From Chitinophagaceae bacterium (GTDB lineage Bacteria; Bacteroidota; Bacteroidia; Chitinophagales; Chitinophagaceae): a stretch of DNA of 64,000 nt. The notes under the pieces were generated by a model. The model was not told the origin of the DNA, ran no database searches, and saw nothing but the letters and a program-made list of their open reading frames with translations. The DNA lies in the NCBI GenBank assembly GCA_023957575.1, contig JAMLGU010000004.1, positions 186,001 through 250,000 of the forward strand, given 5' to 3'. Of the stretch, positions 52,664 to 63,000 are shown piece by piece. Made by a program: the position numbers and the translations under genes. Position 1 is the first letter of the stretch. Each line of letters starts with the position of its first letter.

Positions 52664-54202
52664 TTAATGTTTAAAATGCCTCATACCGGTTAGTACCATC
52701 GACAGGTTATTTTCTTTGGCATACTCGATAGAGTCTTTATCTCTTATTGAACCGCCTGGCTGAATATAGGCTTCGATACCGGCAGCATGACCCAGTTTTA
52801 TACAATCATCAAACGGGAAAAAGGCATCGCTTGCCATCACTGCGCCCTTTAAATCAAAGTTAAACTGATTTGCTTTTTCAATAGCATGTCTTAGTGCGTC
52901 AATCCGGCTGGTTTGACCACAACCTTTACCAATCAATTGATTATTTTTTACTAAACAAATTGCGTTGGATTTTAAATGTTTGCAGATAATATTTGCAAAA
53001 ATCAGGTTCTTTTTTTCTTCTTCTGTTGTTTGTCTGCCGCCGGCCTCAGTCCATTCATTATAGTTTCCGTCATCATTGGATTGTTGCAGTACACCATTCA
53101 GCATGGAGCGAAATTGATTTGTTCTGATTGGTAAATTTTTTAATTGCAATAAAATTCTGTTCTTTTTTGATTTCAGAATTTGTAAGGCAGCTTCTTCAAA
53201 ACCGGGCGCTATCAGCACTTCAAAGAAAAGCTCATTGATGGCATTGGCTGTTTGTGCATCCACAGTTCCATTTGTTATCAATATTCCGCCAAAAGCGCTT
53301 TCAGGATCTCCGGCAAGCGCATCTTTCCAGGCTTCATGAACGGAGGCTCTCTGCGCCACACCACACACATTGGTATGCTTGATGATGGCAAATACTACTT
53401 CCTGCTCAGATGATTTTGCAGCATCAACATTAAATTCTTTAATCAACTGAATCGCTGCATCCACATCCACCAAATTGTTGTACGAAAGGTCTTTGCCATT
53501 TAGTTTTTTAAACAACTCATTCAGGTTGCCATAGAAAACGCCCTGCTGATGAGGGTTTTCACCGTATCGCATAATTTGTGGTTGTGGAGATGACTCCAGA
53601 AAATATTCGCCGCCATCAGGCAGAAAATAATGTGCAATAGCCACATCATAGTGAGCTACTATTTCAAACGCTTTTGCAGCATATCTTTTTCTTTGCTCAA
53701 TAGTGGTTTCTCCGTTTTGGGTTTTCAGCAGTTCCTCTATCGCAGCATAATCCTTTTTGGCAGCCACCACCAATACGTCTTTAAAGTTTTTGGCAGCAGC
53801 CCTGATCATCGAAGGGCCGCCAATGTCAATTTTTTCGATGATTGCCTTTTCATCATCTGTATTGGCCAGGGTTTCTTCAAAAGGGTATAAATCCACAATC
53901 ACCAAATCAATTTCCGGAATTTTATATTCAAGCATTTCATTACGATCACTCTCCAGATCTCTTCTTCCCAAAATGCCTCCAAATACTGATGGATGAAGGG
54001 TTTTCACTCTGCCGCCCAATATCGAAGGGTAGCTCGTAAGGTTTTCTACCGGTACCACATTGATGCCTAAGTCTTCAATAAACTTTTGGGTGCCTCCGGT
54101 GGAATAAATGGTAATCCCTAACCTTGAAAGTTCGTTAACAATCGGCTCGAGGCCATCCTTATAAAAAACTGAAATTAATGCTGATTGAATTTTCTTGTTC
54201 AT
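52664..54202 (-). CDS. purH: Bifunctional AICAR transformylase / IMP cyclohydrolase
   Basis: PurH carries out the last two steps of IMP synthesis. The 512-residue protein has the MGS-like cyclohydrolase domain first (KIQSALISVFYKDGLEPIV, GGRVKTLHPSVFGGILGRRD) and the transformylase domain after (about 200-512), with YGENPHQQ, VFAIIKHTNVCGVA (catalytic lysine-histidine) and KGAVMASDAFFPFDDCI. A textbook Bacteroidota promoter (TTTG-N19-TACTTTTG) overlaps the end of the upstream comEC gene, and a hairpin terminator follows. Confidence 0.97.
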   Translation of the reverse strand: MNKKIQSALISVFYKDGLEPIVNELSRLGITIYSTGGTQKFIEDLGINVVPVENLTSYPSILGGRVKTLHPSVFGGILGRRDLESDRNEMLEYKIPEIDLVIVDLYPFEETLANTDDEKAIIEKIDIGGPSMIRAAAKNFKDVLVVAAKKDYAAIEELLKTQNGETTIEQRKRYAAKAFEIVAHYDVAIAHYFLPDGGEYFLESSPQPQIMRYGENPHQQGVFYGNLNELFKKLNGKDLSYNNLVDVDAAIQLIKEFNVDAAKSSEQEVVFAIIKHTNVCGVAQRASVHEAWKDALAGDPESAFGGILITNGTVDAQTANAINELFFEVLIAPGFEEAALQILKSKKNRILLQLKNLPIRTNQFRSMLNGVLQQSNDDGNYNEWTEAGGRQTTEEEKKNLIFANIICKHLKSNAICLVKNNQLIGKGCGQTSRIDALRHAIEKANQFNFDLKGAVMASDAFFPFDDCIKLGHAAGIEAYIQPGGSIRDKDSIEYAKENNLSMVLTGMRHFKH

Positions 54203-54229
54203 CCCTTAGGTTTTTAAAAAATTGAGCCG

Positions 54230-54260
54230 CAAAAGTACGTTATCAGAAATTCATAACAAA
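54230..54260 (-). promoter_or_regulatory. Predicted promoter of purH
   Basis: On the minus strand TTTG (54260-54257), exactly 19 bases, and TACTTTTG (54237-54230) match the Bacteroidota consensus at all fixed positions. The -33 element lies inside the last codons of comEC, and the leader to the ATG at 54202 is about 20 bases. Confidence 0.7.
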
Positions 54261-56333
54261 AGCGCCTTTTTCACTCACATCGAAATAGGGAATTTGAAGT
54301 GAGTCGCAATCCTTTTTCCAATAACTCGCTTTCCATGCTGGCACCGAACTGTCAATAATTATTTGAGCAGGAGTGATTTGTTTTATCAAATCTGAAATAT
54401 ATAGTTTAGGATTACCTGAAAGTATCGCCACATCCACATTTGCAGAAACGCTTTTATCTGTATTGACCAAGGGCGCATCTACTATTATTATCCTTTTATT
54501 ATTGAAGATAAACTGATTTTCATAAATCTTTAACCCGGGGAGTTGATAATCCGGAGTAATCCTTTGTTCAATTCTTGAAGGCCTCAGATAGAAGTTAGTA
54601 AGTGCGGGGTCTTCAATAATTTCAAGGTCGCCTATAAAAAAACATTTCCTGCCATTTATGAAATCAATCGCCTGGTATTTAGGCACATTGTAAACAATCA
54701 GTTTTTTCCGGCTCGCTGCTTCATAAAACGAGTAAGACCTGATTCCGAAAAACAGAATCAGCGCTACAATGCCTATCCAGAATCCTGCTTTCATTTTTTG
54801 AAACAACCAGAAGCCAACACCGGCAATTAAGATAAAAAGTAAAATCGTTTGAATAGTATTGATTTGTAATCCGCTCCAGAGCGCAAATGGAAATTGTTCT
54901 AACCGTTCTATAAATGTGTTCAACCACCAGATCAAGCCATCAAGGATTTTGCCGAGAATAACAGCCAGAAATTTTATTGGAGAAAGAAGTACCAGAATTA
55001 ATTCCCCGATCAATACCACACTCGAAACAGGCACTGCAAACAAATTGGTCAGTAGAAAATAAACCGGAAACTGATGAAAATGATAAACACTTAGCGGTGT
55101 AGTAAGTATTTGAGCGGCAATACTCACTGCCAGCAGGCTCCACAGCCAGGCAAGAGATTTATTTTTGAAATAAACCAGATTATTAAGCGGCTTGTAAAAA
55201 ACAACAATGCTCAGAACTGCAGTATATGAAAGCTGAAAGCCTACATCCCATAGCCAGAAAGGATTGTAGAGCAACAAACAAAAAGCAGATGCAGCCAGAA
55301 TATTATGAATAGAAGCTTCTCTCTTTAGTGTTTTGCCAATCATCACAAAGGTGAACATTACGGCAGCACGAACAATTGATGCCGCGCCTCCTGTTATAAA
55401 GGTAAATATCCAGAGAATTGAAATAACTAATACAGGATGAAGCCATTTTGTCTTACGGTGCCGAAGCAGTGGTTTAAATACAAAATCAAGTACCAGAAAT
55501 ATTAGCGCCAGATGCATTCCGGATACCGCAATGATGTGTACCACACCGGTATTTGTATAAGATTGCAACAGGTTTTTATCAAGATCGTCTCTATATCCAA
55601 TAAGAAGCGCTTCAGCAAGGCCACGCTCTTTCTTTCCAGGAATAAATCGTTTGAATACATTCAACACATAAGTTTTTGCCGAATAAAGAAACGATTCAAA
55701 CCAGGAAATATCTTTTTCATTCAACAAACGAAAATCATCAGAAGTGAGGTAAGCCTGATGCGTTACTTTGTTGAAAAGCATATATCTTTTATAATCAAAG
55801 GCACCCGGATTGCCTGTATTCCTGATTTCCTGCAGCACTTTGTTGAAAATGATTTGTGTTCCGGGTTTCAACCGTTGGTTAAAACTATCTTTTTTGAAAT
55901 AGATAATTATTTTCCCGTCAACATTAAAACTGCTGTCTTTGGTAATCAATTGCGTGATTTTTGCCTCAGTTTTAAAAGATTTGGGTTTTTCAACCGGTTG
56001 TTCATCAAGGATGGCTTTAATGGTCATATCGGGCAGATATTTTTTACCAAACCAGTTATTTTCGTGTCTGATATCTTTGGTAAACACCAGCAGCATCCCC
56101 AGAAAAAACATTACCAAATGGATTACCAATCCGTAAATCATTGATAATCTGTATTTCTGAGACAAAGAAAAGAGGTTATAAATAATCAAAAACAAAAGTC
56201 CGATAACCAACGAAGAAATACTAATAAAAAATGGAATTTGCAGATACCATTGAAATACAATTCCTAAAGAAAGCGGTATGATTAACCTGACAAAAGGATT
56301 TTTTCTAAAGAATATGTACAGGTCGGTTTTCAA
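54243..56333 (-). CDS. comEC: ComEC/Rec2-family DNA uptake channel protein
   Basis: The 696-residue membrane protein has an N-terminal DUF4131-like part (about 10-195) with an OB-like beta region, and a competence domain (about 225-505) with VHIIAVSGMHLALIF and GGAASIVRAAVMFTFVMIGK, the ComEC signatures. The C-terminal 140 residues (about 555-696) are a reduced region without HxHxDH metal motif. Thus the metallo-beta-lactamase nuclease part of long ComEC proteins is absent or degenerate. It imports single-stranded DNA in transformable bacteria. Confidence 0.9.
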   Translation of the reverse strand: MKTDLYIFFRKNPFVRLIIPLSLGIVFQWYLQIPFFISISSLVIGLLFLIIYNLFSLSQKYRLSMIYGLVIHLVMFFLGMLLVFTKDIRHENNWFGKKYLPDMTIKAILDEQPVEKPKSFKTEAKITQLITKDSSFNVDGKIIIYFKKDSFNQRLKPGTQIIFNKVLQEIRNTGNPGAFDYKRYMLFNKVTHQAYLTSDDFRLLNEKDISWFESFLYSAKTYVLNVFKRFIPGKKERGLAEALLIGYRDDLDKNLLQSYTNTGVVHIIAVSGMHLALIFLVLDFVFKPLLRHRKTKWLHPVLVISILWIFTFITGGAASIVRAAVMFTFVMIGKTLKREASIHNILAASAFCLLLYNPFWLWDVGFQLSYTAVLSIVVFYKPLNNLVYFKNKSLAWLWSLLAVSIAAQILTTPLSVYHFHQFPVYFLLTNLFAVPVSSVVLIGELILVLLSPIKFLAVILGKILDGLIWWLNTFIERLEQFPFALWSGLQINTIQTILLFILIAGVGFWLFQKMKAGFWIGIVALILFFGIRSYSFYEAASRKKLIVYNVPKYQAIDFINGRKCFFIGDLEIIEDPALTNFYLRPSRIEQRITPDYQLPGLKIYENQFIFNNKRIIIVDAPLVNTDKSVSANVDVAILSGNPKLYISDLIKQITPAQIIIDSSVPAWKASYWKKDCDSLQIPYFDVSEKGAFVMNF

Positions 56334-56417
56334 AAAAGCAGAATTTTTCGGATTAAATATATTAATTTCTGTTAACCTAATGCACTTAATTCTTTAATAT
56401 TTAGAAATTCTTTCTAT

Positions 56418-56425
56418 TATTTTTG
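56418..56425 (+). promoter_or_regulatory. Predicted -7 box of the SemiSWEET gene
   Basis: TATTTTTG, with TTTA 21 bases upstream (56393-56396). It is 38 bases before the ATG at 56464. Confidence 0.45.
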
Positions 56426-56463
56426 CCATCAAATTTCGAATTAAACCATAAAAACTATTCAAA

Positions 56464-56733
56464 ATGAATGGAGTAGATATTTTAGGATATAGCGCCGGTT
56501 TCATTACCACACTTACTTTTTTGCCTCAGGTGATAAAAACCTACCGAGAAAAATCTGCCCGGGATATTTCTTTAAACATGTTTTTGATAGCGGCCATCAA
56601 TGAGGTAATGTGGATTGTATATGGTTTTTTGAAAAGCGATATGGTAATTGTTCTGACCAATGTGGTGGTTTTGGGAATGTCGTTAACCATGATATTCTTT
56701 AAACTGAACTATTCAAAAAATGTAAAACATTGA
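56464..56733 (+). CDS. SemiSWEET-type sugar transporter (PQ-loop)
   Basis: The 89-residue protein is one triple-helix bundle with three membrane spans. GFITTLTFLPQVIKTYREKSARDIS contains the PQ-loop motif LPQVIKT, and ISLNMFLIAAINEVMWIVYG holds the substrate-lining Asn. SemiSWEETs dimerise to form a sugar uniporter. It is encoded alone between comEC and the sigma-factor gene. Confidence 0.93.
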   Translation: MNGVDILGYSAGFITTLTFLPQVIKTYREKSARDISLNMFLIAAINEVMWIVYGFLKSDMVIVLTNVVVLGMSLTMIFFKLNYSKNVKH

Positions 56734-56798
56734 CTATCATCTGATTAGGACATTTCACATAAGAATTATTTTCTTTTAACAATTCTTTATCATTTGCA

Positions 56799-56806
56799 TA
56801 CCTTTG
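56799..56806 (+). promoter_or_regulatory. TANNTTTG box just before the sigma-factor start
   Basis: TACCTTTG lies six bases before the ATG at 56813, so a message from it would be leaderless. The TTTT at 56774-56777 is a possible -33 element (21-base spacer). Confidence 0.35.
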
Positions 56807-56812
56807 CAGTCA

Positions 56813-57400
56813 ATGGATGATAAGGAATTGAAATATCTGATACATTCTATTGTTGAAAAAGACGATAAGTCTGCTTTTGAAAAATTGTTCAGGCATTATT
56901 TCATCCAACTTGTCAATTATACTCACTCCATTATCGGGCAAAAAGAAACTTCTGAAGATATCGTGTGCGATTTGTTTGTCAATTTATGGCACAACCGAAA
57001 AACCTTGCATACCATCAATAAACTGTCATATTACCTGTACGCAGCCGCCAAAAACAGAGCCATTAACCATCTCAGCTGAAATAAAACCATAAACTATGCG
57101 AACTTCGACCATATTGGCGAAGAAGAACTTATCAGCCCGCAAAACCCAGAAAATCAGTATTCCGATAAGCAGGAATTGAAAATTATAATGGATGCCATTC
57201 ATCAGTTGCCCGCAAGGTGTAAACTTATTTTCAGGCTTATAAAGGAAGAAGGCCTGAGTTATCGGGAAGCGGCTGATACGATGGGGTTATCTGTAAAAAC
57301 TATTGAAAACCAGATGAATATTGCTTTCAGACGATTATTTGAAATTGCCCAAAAGAATGGCCTGCTATTCCGGAATAAGGCAAAAAAAAGATTCCCATAA
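56813..57400 (+). pseudogene. ECF RNA polymerase sigma factor with in-frame TGA stop
   Basis: Two frames in the same phase are separated by one TGA at 57077-57079. The first part (88 codons) holds region 2, with LVNYTHSIIGQKETSEDIVCD and LSYYLYAAAKNRAINHLS. The second holds region 4, with MDAIHQLPARCKLIF, EGLSYREAADTMGLSVKTIE and NQMNIAFRRL. Joined, they make a 195-residue ECF sigma factor of the type that works with FecR and SusC. TGA ends trpA and several other genes here, so it is a true stop. A C-to-T change of CGA (Arg) is one way it could have arisen. The region-4 piece has its own ATG at 57188. Confidence 0.85.
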
Positions 57401-57469
57401 ATTTTTCCAATTTTCTTTGGGGGTAAAACATTTGTTATGTGTCTTTTCATTACAGGAAGCCCATAATAA

Positions 57470-58540
57470 ATGCAGGAAAACAGGTTCATAGAATTGCTTG
57501 CCAAAAAGAAATCCAAAGAGATGTCTTTATTGGAACTGAGGGAACTATCACAAATGATTGATAGCAATCCCGAGTTCGCTGCATTTGCCCAATCAATAGA
57601 AGAACTTTATAAAACAAATTTGTTTGACCACAACCAACAATTTGAACAAAAGTATATTGACAGTCACTGGCAAAAATTCCAAGAAAGAATCGGAGATTCC
57701 GCAACCGGCAATTCTCCTCAAAACAAGTCTAAGAAAATTTATTCCATTCTAAAAATTGCGGCAGTAGCTGCTTCCATTATACTGATAATAGGCACTGCTT
57801 TTTTCTATAATTATTCAGATACTAAAATAAATAAGTTTTCCAAACAGCTTGTTTCCACCACTACCAATAAAGGCTCCAAAACCAAAATTGTACTGCCCGA
57901 CAGTAGTATTGTAGTGTTAAATGCAGACAGTAAATTGAGCTATGGGCCTGATTTTAATGTAAAAACCAGAAATGTTCAACTTACGGGTGAGGCCTTCTTC
58001 GAAGTGTCGCACAATGCCGCTATGCCCTTTGTGATTCATACCGATAAGGCGGACGTGAAAGTATTGGGAACCGTTTTCAATGTTCGCTACTATCCCGAAG
58101 AAAGTATATTTGAAACTACCCTGATAAAGGGAAAGGTAGAGGTGATACCGGCAGAAAAATCGGCTAAGAAAGTGATTTTGAAGCCCATGGAAAAATACAC
58201 CATTGCCAAGCCAGAAGACATTAATACAAAAATATTCAGAGAAGAAATAAAGATACCGGAGGCGGATCTGACACAGGTGACAACTATACACGATAGCATC
58301 ATTTCCGAAACTGCCTGGACTCAAAACCATCTGAGTTTCGTCAATAAACCTTTGGTAGAAATAGCTGCCGAGCTTGAAAGACAATTTAATATTCAGGTTG
58401 TTTTTAAAACAAATCAATCAAAGAGTTTTCATTACACTGTGTATTTAGATAATTACAGCTTAGAAGAGGCATTAAAAGCCCTGAAAAGTCTTAAAAAATT
58501 TGACTATTCCTTAAACAATAACATTTTAATAATTGACTAA
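57470..58540 (+). CDS. FecR-family anti-sigma factor
   Basis: The 356-residue protein has a cytoplasmic N-terminal part (about 1-85), one span (about 86-106) and a periplasmic FecR domain (about 125-230) with TNKGSKTKIVLPDSSIVVLNADSKL and ARNVQLTGEAFFEV-type sequence. The C-terminal DUF4974-like domain (about 275-356, NHLSFVNKPLVEIAAELERQF) is the Bacteroidota FecR ending. It would hold the sigma factor until the SusC-like receptor signals ligand. The sigma gene upstream is broken, so its partner may be gone. Confidence 0.95.
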   Translation: MQENRFIELLAKKKSKEMSLLELRELSQMIDSNPEFAAFAQSIEELYKTNLFDHNQQFEQKYIDSHWQKFQERIGDSATGNSPQNKSKKIYSILKIAAVAASIILIIGTAFFYNYSDTKINKFSKQLVSTTTNKGSKTKIVLPDSSIVVLNADSKLSYGPDFNVKTRNVQLTGEAFFEVSHNAAMPFVIHTDKADVKVLGTVFNVRYYPEESIFETTLIKGKVEVIPAEKSAKKVILKPMEKYTIAKPEDINTKIFREEIKIPEADLTQVTTIHDSIISETAWTQNHLSFVNKPLVEIAAELERQFNIQVVFKTNQSKSFHYTVYLDNYSLEEALKALKSLKKFDYSLNNNILIID

Positions 58541-58701
58541 TATTTTTTCATCATCTTAAACCATTAATTATCAAATGATTACATAAAATACTCAATAAAA
58601 AAGGGAGAATGCGGCAACATCCTCCCAACGGACCAAAAACAACATCAGTGAAAAATTAAGCAATTGCTGATGTTCATTTATTAATCGCTTAAAACAAAAA
58701 T

Positions 58702-58998
58702 ATGAAAAAGAAAGGTTATGGAGGCGTATCGGCAAATACGTTGTCCATCAAAAAAACGATTCTATTTATGAAAATTTCGGCTATTTTCTTATTGCTTGCC
58801 ATGCAGGTGTCGGCTACAAATTTTGCGCAGGGAAAAATCAACCTGAATGCAAAAGACATTTCACTGTCCGAAGTGTTTAAATCCATTGAAAAGCAAACTT
58901 CTTACCGTTTTAACTACAGTAACGATGTTTTGCCCGGCAATAAATTGATTTCGGTAAATGTTGTAAATGCAGATATTATTAATCGTTACCCAATTTAG
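58702..58998 (+). pseudogene. SusC-family TonB-dependent receptor, 5' fragment
   Basis: The fragment encodes 98 residues: a signal sequence (about 1-45, ending VSATNFAQ) and the first part of the STN domain (KDISLSEVFKSIEKQTSYRFNYSND). The last seven codons after VVNADI come from the insertion element and end in its TAG. Without the insertion the reading goes on as VVNADIKTVLNRILEG, the normal STN course. The fragment alone could be exported, but carries no plug or barrel. Confidence 0.9.
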
Positions 58999-60089
58999 TT
59001 CGTATTAATTTTCTATGCTGCATATTTGACGTGGTCTGCATGGAAATATTTTTGCACCTGCTTTTTATTGCTTTTTCTTTCATTCATAAAACTTTCAACG
59101 TTGGCGCGCATTTCAGCTTTATTGATAGGGCGCTTTTTGCCGATAACATTTGTCTTTACATCCTGATTCAAATATTCTTGCGCATTCAACTCAGGGCTAT
59201 AGGGCGGAATGAAAAACACCTCTATTCGATGTTTGCTTTCCTCCAGCCACGCCTGCAATTTTTTTGTTTTGTGTGCAGGATGACCATCCGTTACATAGAA
59301 TATCTTTTGCTTACTATAACGAATCATTCGTTGCAAAAAATCAATAAATACATCACCGTTAAACTTATCTATCAGCATAAACTGTAAATGACCTTTATTG
59401 CTGATAGCTGAAATCATATTGAGCGAAAACCGTTGTCCTGTTGATTTCACCACGGGGGTTTTGCCTTTAGGCGCATAGCTTCTGCCTGCCTGATGGTCGC
59501 TTCGCATACCGGTTTCATCTCCAAAATAAATCGTTCCTTTCTCCTTAGTTGCCCGCTTCTTTATGGCAGGGTATTCCTTCTCCAACCATTGCTTTACCTG
59601 CTCGGGTTTCTGTTCAAATGCTTTGCGGATGGGCTTTTGCGGTGTATAGCCCCAGCTTTTTAAATATCGCCCCACCTGCTTCACGCTTAATACAACGCCA
59701 TATTTCTGTTCGATAAGCTGTTGTACGGCGGCTCGTGTCCATAAACCAAAGGCCAGTTTTAACTGGTCGGGCATCTTATCCTTTATCAACCGTCGAAGTT
59801 CGGCAGCCTGCTGGCCGGTTATCTTCTTGCCTCCTTTTACGCCACGCTTCTTATTCAACAGTGAACGCTTGCCTTCTTTTTTGTATTTATTCCATGTCTT
59901 ATTTACACTCCTTTCTGATACAGAAAATATCTCGGCAGCCTGCTTTTGAGTGCCCCGTTTGTTTTTTAAGTAGTCCACTATCCGAAAGCGAGTCTCTTCC
60001 TGAGCATCTTTGTTCTTACGTTTTGTATTAGCCATGTGCAAATATACAAAATATATTTTGAAATAAGAACTAAATTATGTCCTTATTAA
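58979..60089 (-). mobile_element. IS630-family insertion sequence, 1111 bp, in susC
   Basis: The element is bounded by TA at 58977-58978 and 60090-60091, the target duplication of IS630/Tc1-type transposons. The ends are imperfect inverted repeats: 58979-59006 and 60062-60089 match at 21 of 28 positions, with TTAAT, AATTTAGTTC and TATT identical. It carries a single transposase gene on the minus strand. Removing the element and one TA (1113 bases) restores the susC frame exactly. Confidence 0.9.
59013..60041 (-). CDS. IS630-family transposase
   Basis: The 342-residue protein has an N-terminal double helix-turn-helix (about 15-60 and 80-140) and a DDE catalytic core. The acids are D in YFGDETGMRSD, D in FYVTDGHPAHKTKK and E in YSPELNAQEYLNQDVK, the IS630/Tc1 pattern; the third acid follows the PPYSPELN block. 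The frame is intact and the terminal repeats are present, so the element may still move. A lysine-rich N-terminus (MHMANTKRKNKD) precedes the DNA-binding part. Confidence 0.95.
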   Translation of the reverse strand: MHMANTKRKNKDAQEETRFRIVDYLKNKRGTQKQAAEIFSVSERSVNKTWNKYKKEGKRSLLNKKRGVKGGKKITGQQAAELRRLIKDKMPDQLKLAFGLWTRAAVQQLIEQKYGVVLSVKQVGRYLKSWGYTPQKPIRKAFEQKPEQVKQWLEKEYPAIKKRATKEKGTIYFGDETGMRSDHQAGRSYAPKGKTPVVKSTGQRFSLNMISAISNKGHLQFMLIDKFNGDVFIDFLQRMIRYSKQKIFYVTDGHPAHKTKKLQAWLEESKHRIEVFFIPPYSPELNAQEYLNQDVKTNVIGKKRPINKAEMRANVESFMNERKSNKKQVQKYFHADHVKYAA

Positions 60090-60099
60090 TAAGACTGTA

Positions 60100-63000
60100 T
60101 TGAACAGGATTCTGGAAGGGCTGCCGGTAAAATGGTCAATTGAGAAATCAAATAATATTTTTCTCAATTATTCTACTGAAATTATTGCGGCAAAAGCCAT
60201 TACCGGTACTGTAATGAACGATAAAGGCGAGCCTCTGGCACACGCCTCAGTAATTGTAAAGGGAACATCTGTAGGTACGGTAACCAAAGAAGATGGAAGT
60301 TTCACTATAAATGCCAATGTGGGAGATGTATTAGTTTTTTCGGCAGTGGGTTATAATGCACAAGAGTTAAAAGTTGGTGATCAGAATGAAATAATAGTAG
60401 CCTTAACAGCTATTGCCAGCAGTATGGATGAAGTGGTGGTAGTGGGCTATGGTGTACAGAAGAGAGTGAATTTGACGGGGTCTGTAACCTCTGTTGGCGC
60501 CGATAAGATTGCCAACAGACCGGTGATGAACCTTGCGGCTACTTTGGGTGGCGCTGCACCGGGCGTGAGAGTAACCCAAAGTGCAGGCAACCCCGGTGCA
60601 GAAGGAATTTCAATTCGTGTACGCGGAACAGGTTCTTTCAATAACAGTGATCCTTTGGTTTTGGTGGACGGGGTGGTTGCCGATATGGTTCCTGTAAATA
60701 CTGATGATGTAGAAAGTATTTCAATCCTGAAAGATGCTTCTTCGGCAGCTATTTATGGTTCCCGTGCCGCAAATGGTGTTATTTTGGTAACTACCAAAAA
60801 AGGTAAGAAAAATGAAGCGCCGAAGGTTTCCATCAATACGCTATATGCACGTGAGAAAGCAGTAACAGATTTAAAATTTATGGCAAATACTGCCGATTGG
60901 ATGGAGTTGCATAATATAGCAAAATTGAATGCAAACCCCACATCCACTTCTCCTGACTATGCTTATTCTACTATAGATGAATGGAGAGCTGCAGATGCCA
61001 ATCCCAATGGAACTTATACCAATCCTGTTACCGGACAAACTATTCCAAACTGGCTGGCATTCCCCAATACCGACTGGGCACAAATACTTTTCCAACCTGA
61101 GTACTACCAGCGATATGGCGCTTCCGTTACAGGAGGCGGAAAAGCTTCTTCCTATTTACTGTCATTAGGGTATCAAAACAATCCCGGCACTCTAAAAAAT
61201 ACGGGAATGCAGCGCTTCAATATTCGCGCGAATTTGGAAACAAAAATAGCAGACAGGATTACTTTTGGAACCCAAACCTATGCCACCAAAGAGTATAAAG
61301 AACCGGGTAGCACCTCTATGACCTTCTTGCTTCAGGCATTCCCAGCTATAACACCCATTTATCAGGGAAAATATGGAGCCAGTGAGGACCCGAACACTAC
61401 CCAAAAAGACAATATTCTTCAACAGGTTGCAGCCAATGGCGGTATGAACAATTTTACAAGAATTAATACCAGTTGGTACACTAATGTTGATATTTGGAAA
61501 GGGTTGGTAGCCGAAGCCAGGTTTAATTATAGCGAATATATTCGGGCAGACGAAAACTACTCTCAAAATCAGCCAAGATATAGTTTTCGTGAGAGTTTTG
61601 AAACTCCAAAGGAGGGTCTTGGAAACTTAGACCAGGCAACCTCCTATCGTTATTCTTATAATTCAAATAGTTATACCGCTAATCTTCTGTTACGTTATAT
61701 GCGTTCTTTTGGTAAACATGATGTAGGCGGATTAGCCGGTTATGAACAATACCGATATGAAAGCAGTGGTTTCAGTGCTACAAAAAAGGGGTTATTGGAT
61801 TGGAGTATTACAGACATTACATCTGCTGCTACTATGGAAGCAATCGGAGGTAATGCAAAAGGAGGTTACGCTATGTTGTCTTATTTTGGGCGTGCCAATT
61901 ACGCTTATGACAACAAATACTTGTTTGAAGCCAACTTCCGTTCGGATGCCTCTTCAAAATTTGCACCCGGCAAACGCACAGGAATGTTCCCTTCATTTTC
62001 AGCAGGATGGGTTATTAGTAGAGAATCTTTCTTTGCTTCTGCAAGAGATTATATCAATTACCTGAAATTAAGAGCCTCCTATGGCACACTGGGTAATACA
62101 GTAAGTGGTAACTATGACTGGCAGACACTGTACCAAAAAGTGAATAATGTGTTTAACGAGCAGGTGGCAAATGGAGTGATTCAGCAAACAATTCAGAATC
62201 TGACATTATCATGGGAAAAATTAACCACCTATAATCTGGGCTTGGAAGCAAGGCTCCTCAACAACCGTTTAAATACTGAGTTGGATTTTTATGTGCGCAA
62301 TACATCTGATATTCTCACTGCATCCATCATTTATCTGACAATGGGAAATATCAGCGCACCGATGGCCAATACAGCTTCTATGACAAATAAAGGTGTTGAG
62401 TTGACCTTGGGATGGAATGACAGAGCAGGAAAAGATTTCAGATATGGCATCAATGCTAATATTAGCTACAATGCAAACCATGTAACTAATTTTAAAGGCT
62501 CCTTGAGATACGAGCAGGACCCTAACACTTTGGATATATGGGGCAATCCCACCTGGCGTTATACTAATCTGGCCGATGTGTCAACCGGCGGAGATACGCG
62601 CCGTGTAGAAGGGCACATGATTGACGAATGGTTCCTGCGCCGTCCTTATTCGGGGAATGGCAGTTATACAAATGCTGATGGAACCGTTAATCCTGCCGGT
62701 GGGCCTAAAGATGGTATGATTAGATCCAAAGCCGATTTGGAATGGGTGAAAGCAATGATAGCCGCCGGTTATTCATTTAATAATAATAAAGTTGGTTCTG
62801 GCGCTGCAAATATCTGGTATGGTCAGATGATTATGGCAGACGTTAATGGTGATGGTAAGTATGGTAATGATGATGACAGAGAATTTACGGGTAAATCCTC
62901 TGTTCCAAAATTTGTATTTGGCTTAAATATGACTGCTGCCTGGAAGGGAGTTGATCTGAATATGCTTTGGGCAGGCCGACTGGGCTCCTACCATTACATT

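Noticed and set aside
54243-54700. ComEC missing its nuclease domain because of a mutation
   Set aside because: The frame is continuous to a normal stop and Bacteroidota ComEC proteins of about 690 residues often lack the metal motif.
57077-57079. TGA read as a sense codon (altered genetic code)
   Set aside because: trpA, the urea transporter and the HELKH protein end in TGA, so TGA is a stop in this genome.
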